From the NCBI RefSeq assembly GCF_018448925.1, contig NZ_RCWE01000027.1, forward strand, positions 1 to 64,000: 64,000 nucleotides of DNA. Direction: 5' to 3'. How positions within the stretch are numbered: the first letter of the stretch is position 1; every line of letters starts with the position of its first letter. This document shows positions 62,856 to 64,000 of this stretch, one piece after another. The notes beneath the pieces were generated by a model, which was not told where the DNA came from, did no database searches, and saw nothing but the letters and a program-made list of their open reading frames with translations. The DNA comes from Photorhabdus akhurstii (lineage in GTDB: Bacteria; Pseudomonadota; Gammaproteobacteria; Enterobacterales; Enterobacteriaceae). The position numbers and the translations under genes are program-made.

Positions 62856-64000
62856 TCAAAACTGCTTATTATTAGAAAGTAGCGATGCTACTCCATGTTC
62901 CCTTTTGCTAACGTCGGCCATTAACAGTGGCATCAACAGTAGACCCATCATGGCGGCTGCGGCGGTGAGCAGGGCAAACATCCCTGACCAGCCATAGTGG
63001 GCAACCACTTGGCTTAGCGGCCAACCTGCGATTGCCGCGCCCAGGTAGGCGTATAATCCCAGATAGCCCGTGACAGTGCCGGCGGCTTGTTTATGGCAAT
63101 ATTCTGTTGCTGCCAGCCCAATTAGCATTTGCGGGCCAAATACAAAAAAACCGATACTGAAAAAACAGGCTGCCAACAGCGCGTAGTGATGAATGGGAGT
63201 CAGCCACAATGCGGTGACAGCCATGAACAGTCCAAGCGCGGACAGTAGAATCATTGGGGCGCGTTGGCCGCGGAACAGTAAATCCGATCCCCAACCGGAA
63301 AATAGGGCGCCGGTTAAACCACCAAGTTCAAACAGTGAGAGCGTCGCGTTGGCACTGAGCAGATTGGCGCCATGCGTTTCCGACAGCCACAGGTTTCCCC
63401 AATCGTTAATCGCCATTCTGATGAGGTAGACCAGAATATAGGAGAATCCTAGCAACCAGATAGTTTTGTTAGTTAAGATCGTATCCCGCAATATCTGCAT
63501 CATCGGCATGGGGGGCGATAGCTGTTCGTGTCGAAGCTCCAGTAAATCCTGCCGCCACTGTCCCACACTGGGCAAACCTTGCTGTTGTGGTATGCCGCAT
63601 AATTGATGACAAAGCCAGATACCCAATAAAATGCCGATAATTCCCGGCATCATCAGCGCTGTTTGCCAGCCGTAAGTTGTCGCCAGAAAAGCGGACAATA
63701 TTGGGATAGTGATGCCGACAATATTGATGGAAGTATTCCAATATCCCCACCAGAAGCCCCGTTCATTGCGGGAGTACCAGTGTGTCAGCAGTCTGGCGCA
63801 AGGCGGCCAGCCCCATCCCTGAAAGAAGCCGTTCAGTGTCCAGATGATCAGCAGTGCGGAAAATGATGAGCAGAAAGCAAAGATAATGTTTAACACTCCT
63901 GTCATCACTAATCCGGCGCCCATAAACCAGCGATAACCGGTGCGATCATGAAATACACCGGAAATAAATTTTGAGCTACCGTAGGCCAGATAGAACAGAC
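62856..64000 (-). CDS. uhpC: Hexose-phosphate sensor/transporter UhpC, C-terminal part
   Basis: Reads from beyond the right edge, 381 residues visible. It is a major-facilitator protein of the organophosphate:phosphate antiporter type with about 10 segments visible, close to E. coli UhpC: NGFFQGWGWPPCARLLTHWY, INDWGNLWLSETHG, FELGGLTGALFSGWGSDLLF and FFVFGPQMLIGLAA. In E. coli UhpC senses external glucose-6-phosphate and signals to UhpB. Next to afuABC the two would sense and import sugar phosphates. uhpA and uhpB are not in the window and may be further right. An internal ATG at 63923 is not the start. Confidence 0.88.
   Translation of the reverse strand, partial: LFYLAYGSSKFISGVFHDRTGYRWFMGAGLVMTGVLNIIFAFCSSFSALLIIWTLNGFFQGWGWPPCARLLTHWYSRNERGFWWGYWNTSINIVGITIPILSAFLATTYGWQTALMMPGIIGILLGIWLCHQLCGIPQQQGLPSVGQWRQDLLELRHEQLSPPMPMMQILRDTILTNKTIWLLGFSYILVYLIRMAINDWGNLWLSETHGANLLSANATLSLFELGGLTGALFSGWGSDLLFRGQRAPMILLSALGLFMAVTALWLTPIHHYALLAACFFSIGFFVFGPQMLIGLAATEYCHKQAAGTVTGYLGLYAYLGAAIAGWPLSQVVAHYGWSGMFALLTAAAAMMGLLLMPLLMADVSKREHGVASLLSNNKQF

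Noticed and set aside
1-64000. CRISPR arrays, rRNA or prophage
   Set aside because: No regularly spaced direct repeats, no rRNA sequence and no run of phage structural genes were seen.

Overview
The window looks like chromosomal DNA of an entomopathogenic Enterobacterales, most probably Photorhabdus. It is AT-rich between genes and carries a mad/mrp-type phase-variable fimbrial operon, PixA-type inclusion-body proteins, a split Tc-toxin A component, and enterobacterial housekeeping genes (fdoGHI, tnaCA-mtr, uhpC-afuABC). The genus is inferred from gene content only.

Layout. 1-140: N-terminus of a type VI secretion TssF on the minus strand, cut by the window edge. 967-1581: a pRiA4b ORF-3-like protein. 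2257-3834: an OpgE-type phosphoethanolamine transferase. 4193-9320: three tandem pairs of PixA/AidA-family genes (A1-B1, A2-B2, A3-B3), with an IS200-type element between pairs 1 and 2. 9719-18999: a MrpI/MadI-like recombinase, an invertible segment bounded by 24-bp inverted repeats, then a ten-gene fimbrial operon ending in a zinc-type tip adhesin and an MrpJ-like regulator. 19473-26894: a second chaperone-usher operon with three chaperones, one of which has lost the two subunit-anchoring residues.

27022-31553 (minus): a compact operon of unknown function with a HisA-like isomerase, a PRPP-type phosphoribosyltransferase, a HAD phosphatase, a diverged adenylosuccinate-synthetase paralogue and a Nudix hydrolase. 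It looks like a pathway to a nucleotide-like small molecule and is the best candidate here for an undescribed system. 32448-37075 (minus): fdoGHI, with cysteine in place of selenocysteine in FdoG. 37410-38750: a MATE exporter. 39598-39831: a small secreted Cys-rich peptide. 40861-43825: tryptophan catabolism, with a clear TnaC leader peptide, tryptophanase and an Mtr-type permease. 44172-47284: a Tm-1-like/UPF0261 protein, a divergent TetR regulator and a PLP dehydratase.

47690-57497: a P47/TULIP-like protein with Ig-like C-terminal repeats, followed by a TcA toxin split into two genes, without TcB or TcC. 57603-58368: a decayed HicB, an XRE antitoxin-like gene and a small partner. 58520-64000 (minus): afuCBA and uhpC, a hexose-phosphate uptake and sensing locus that runs off the right edge.

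All family assignments rest on reading the translated sequences from memory of the families. No database search was run.
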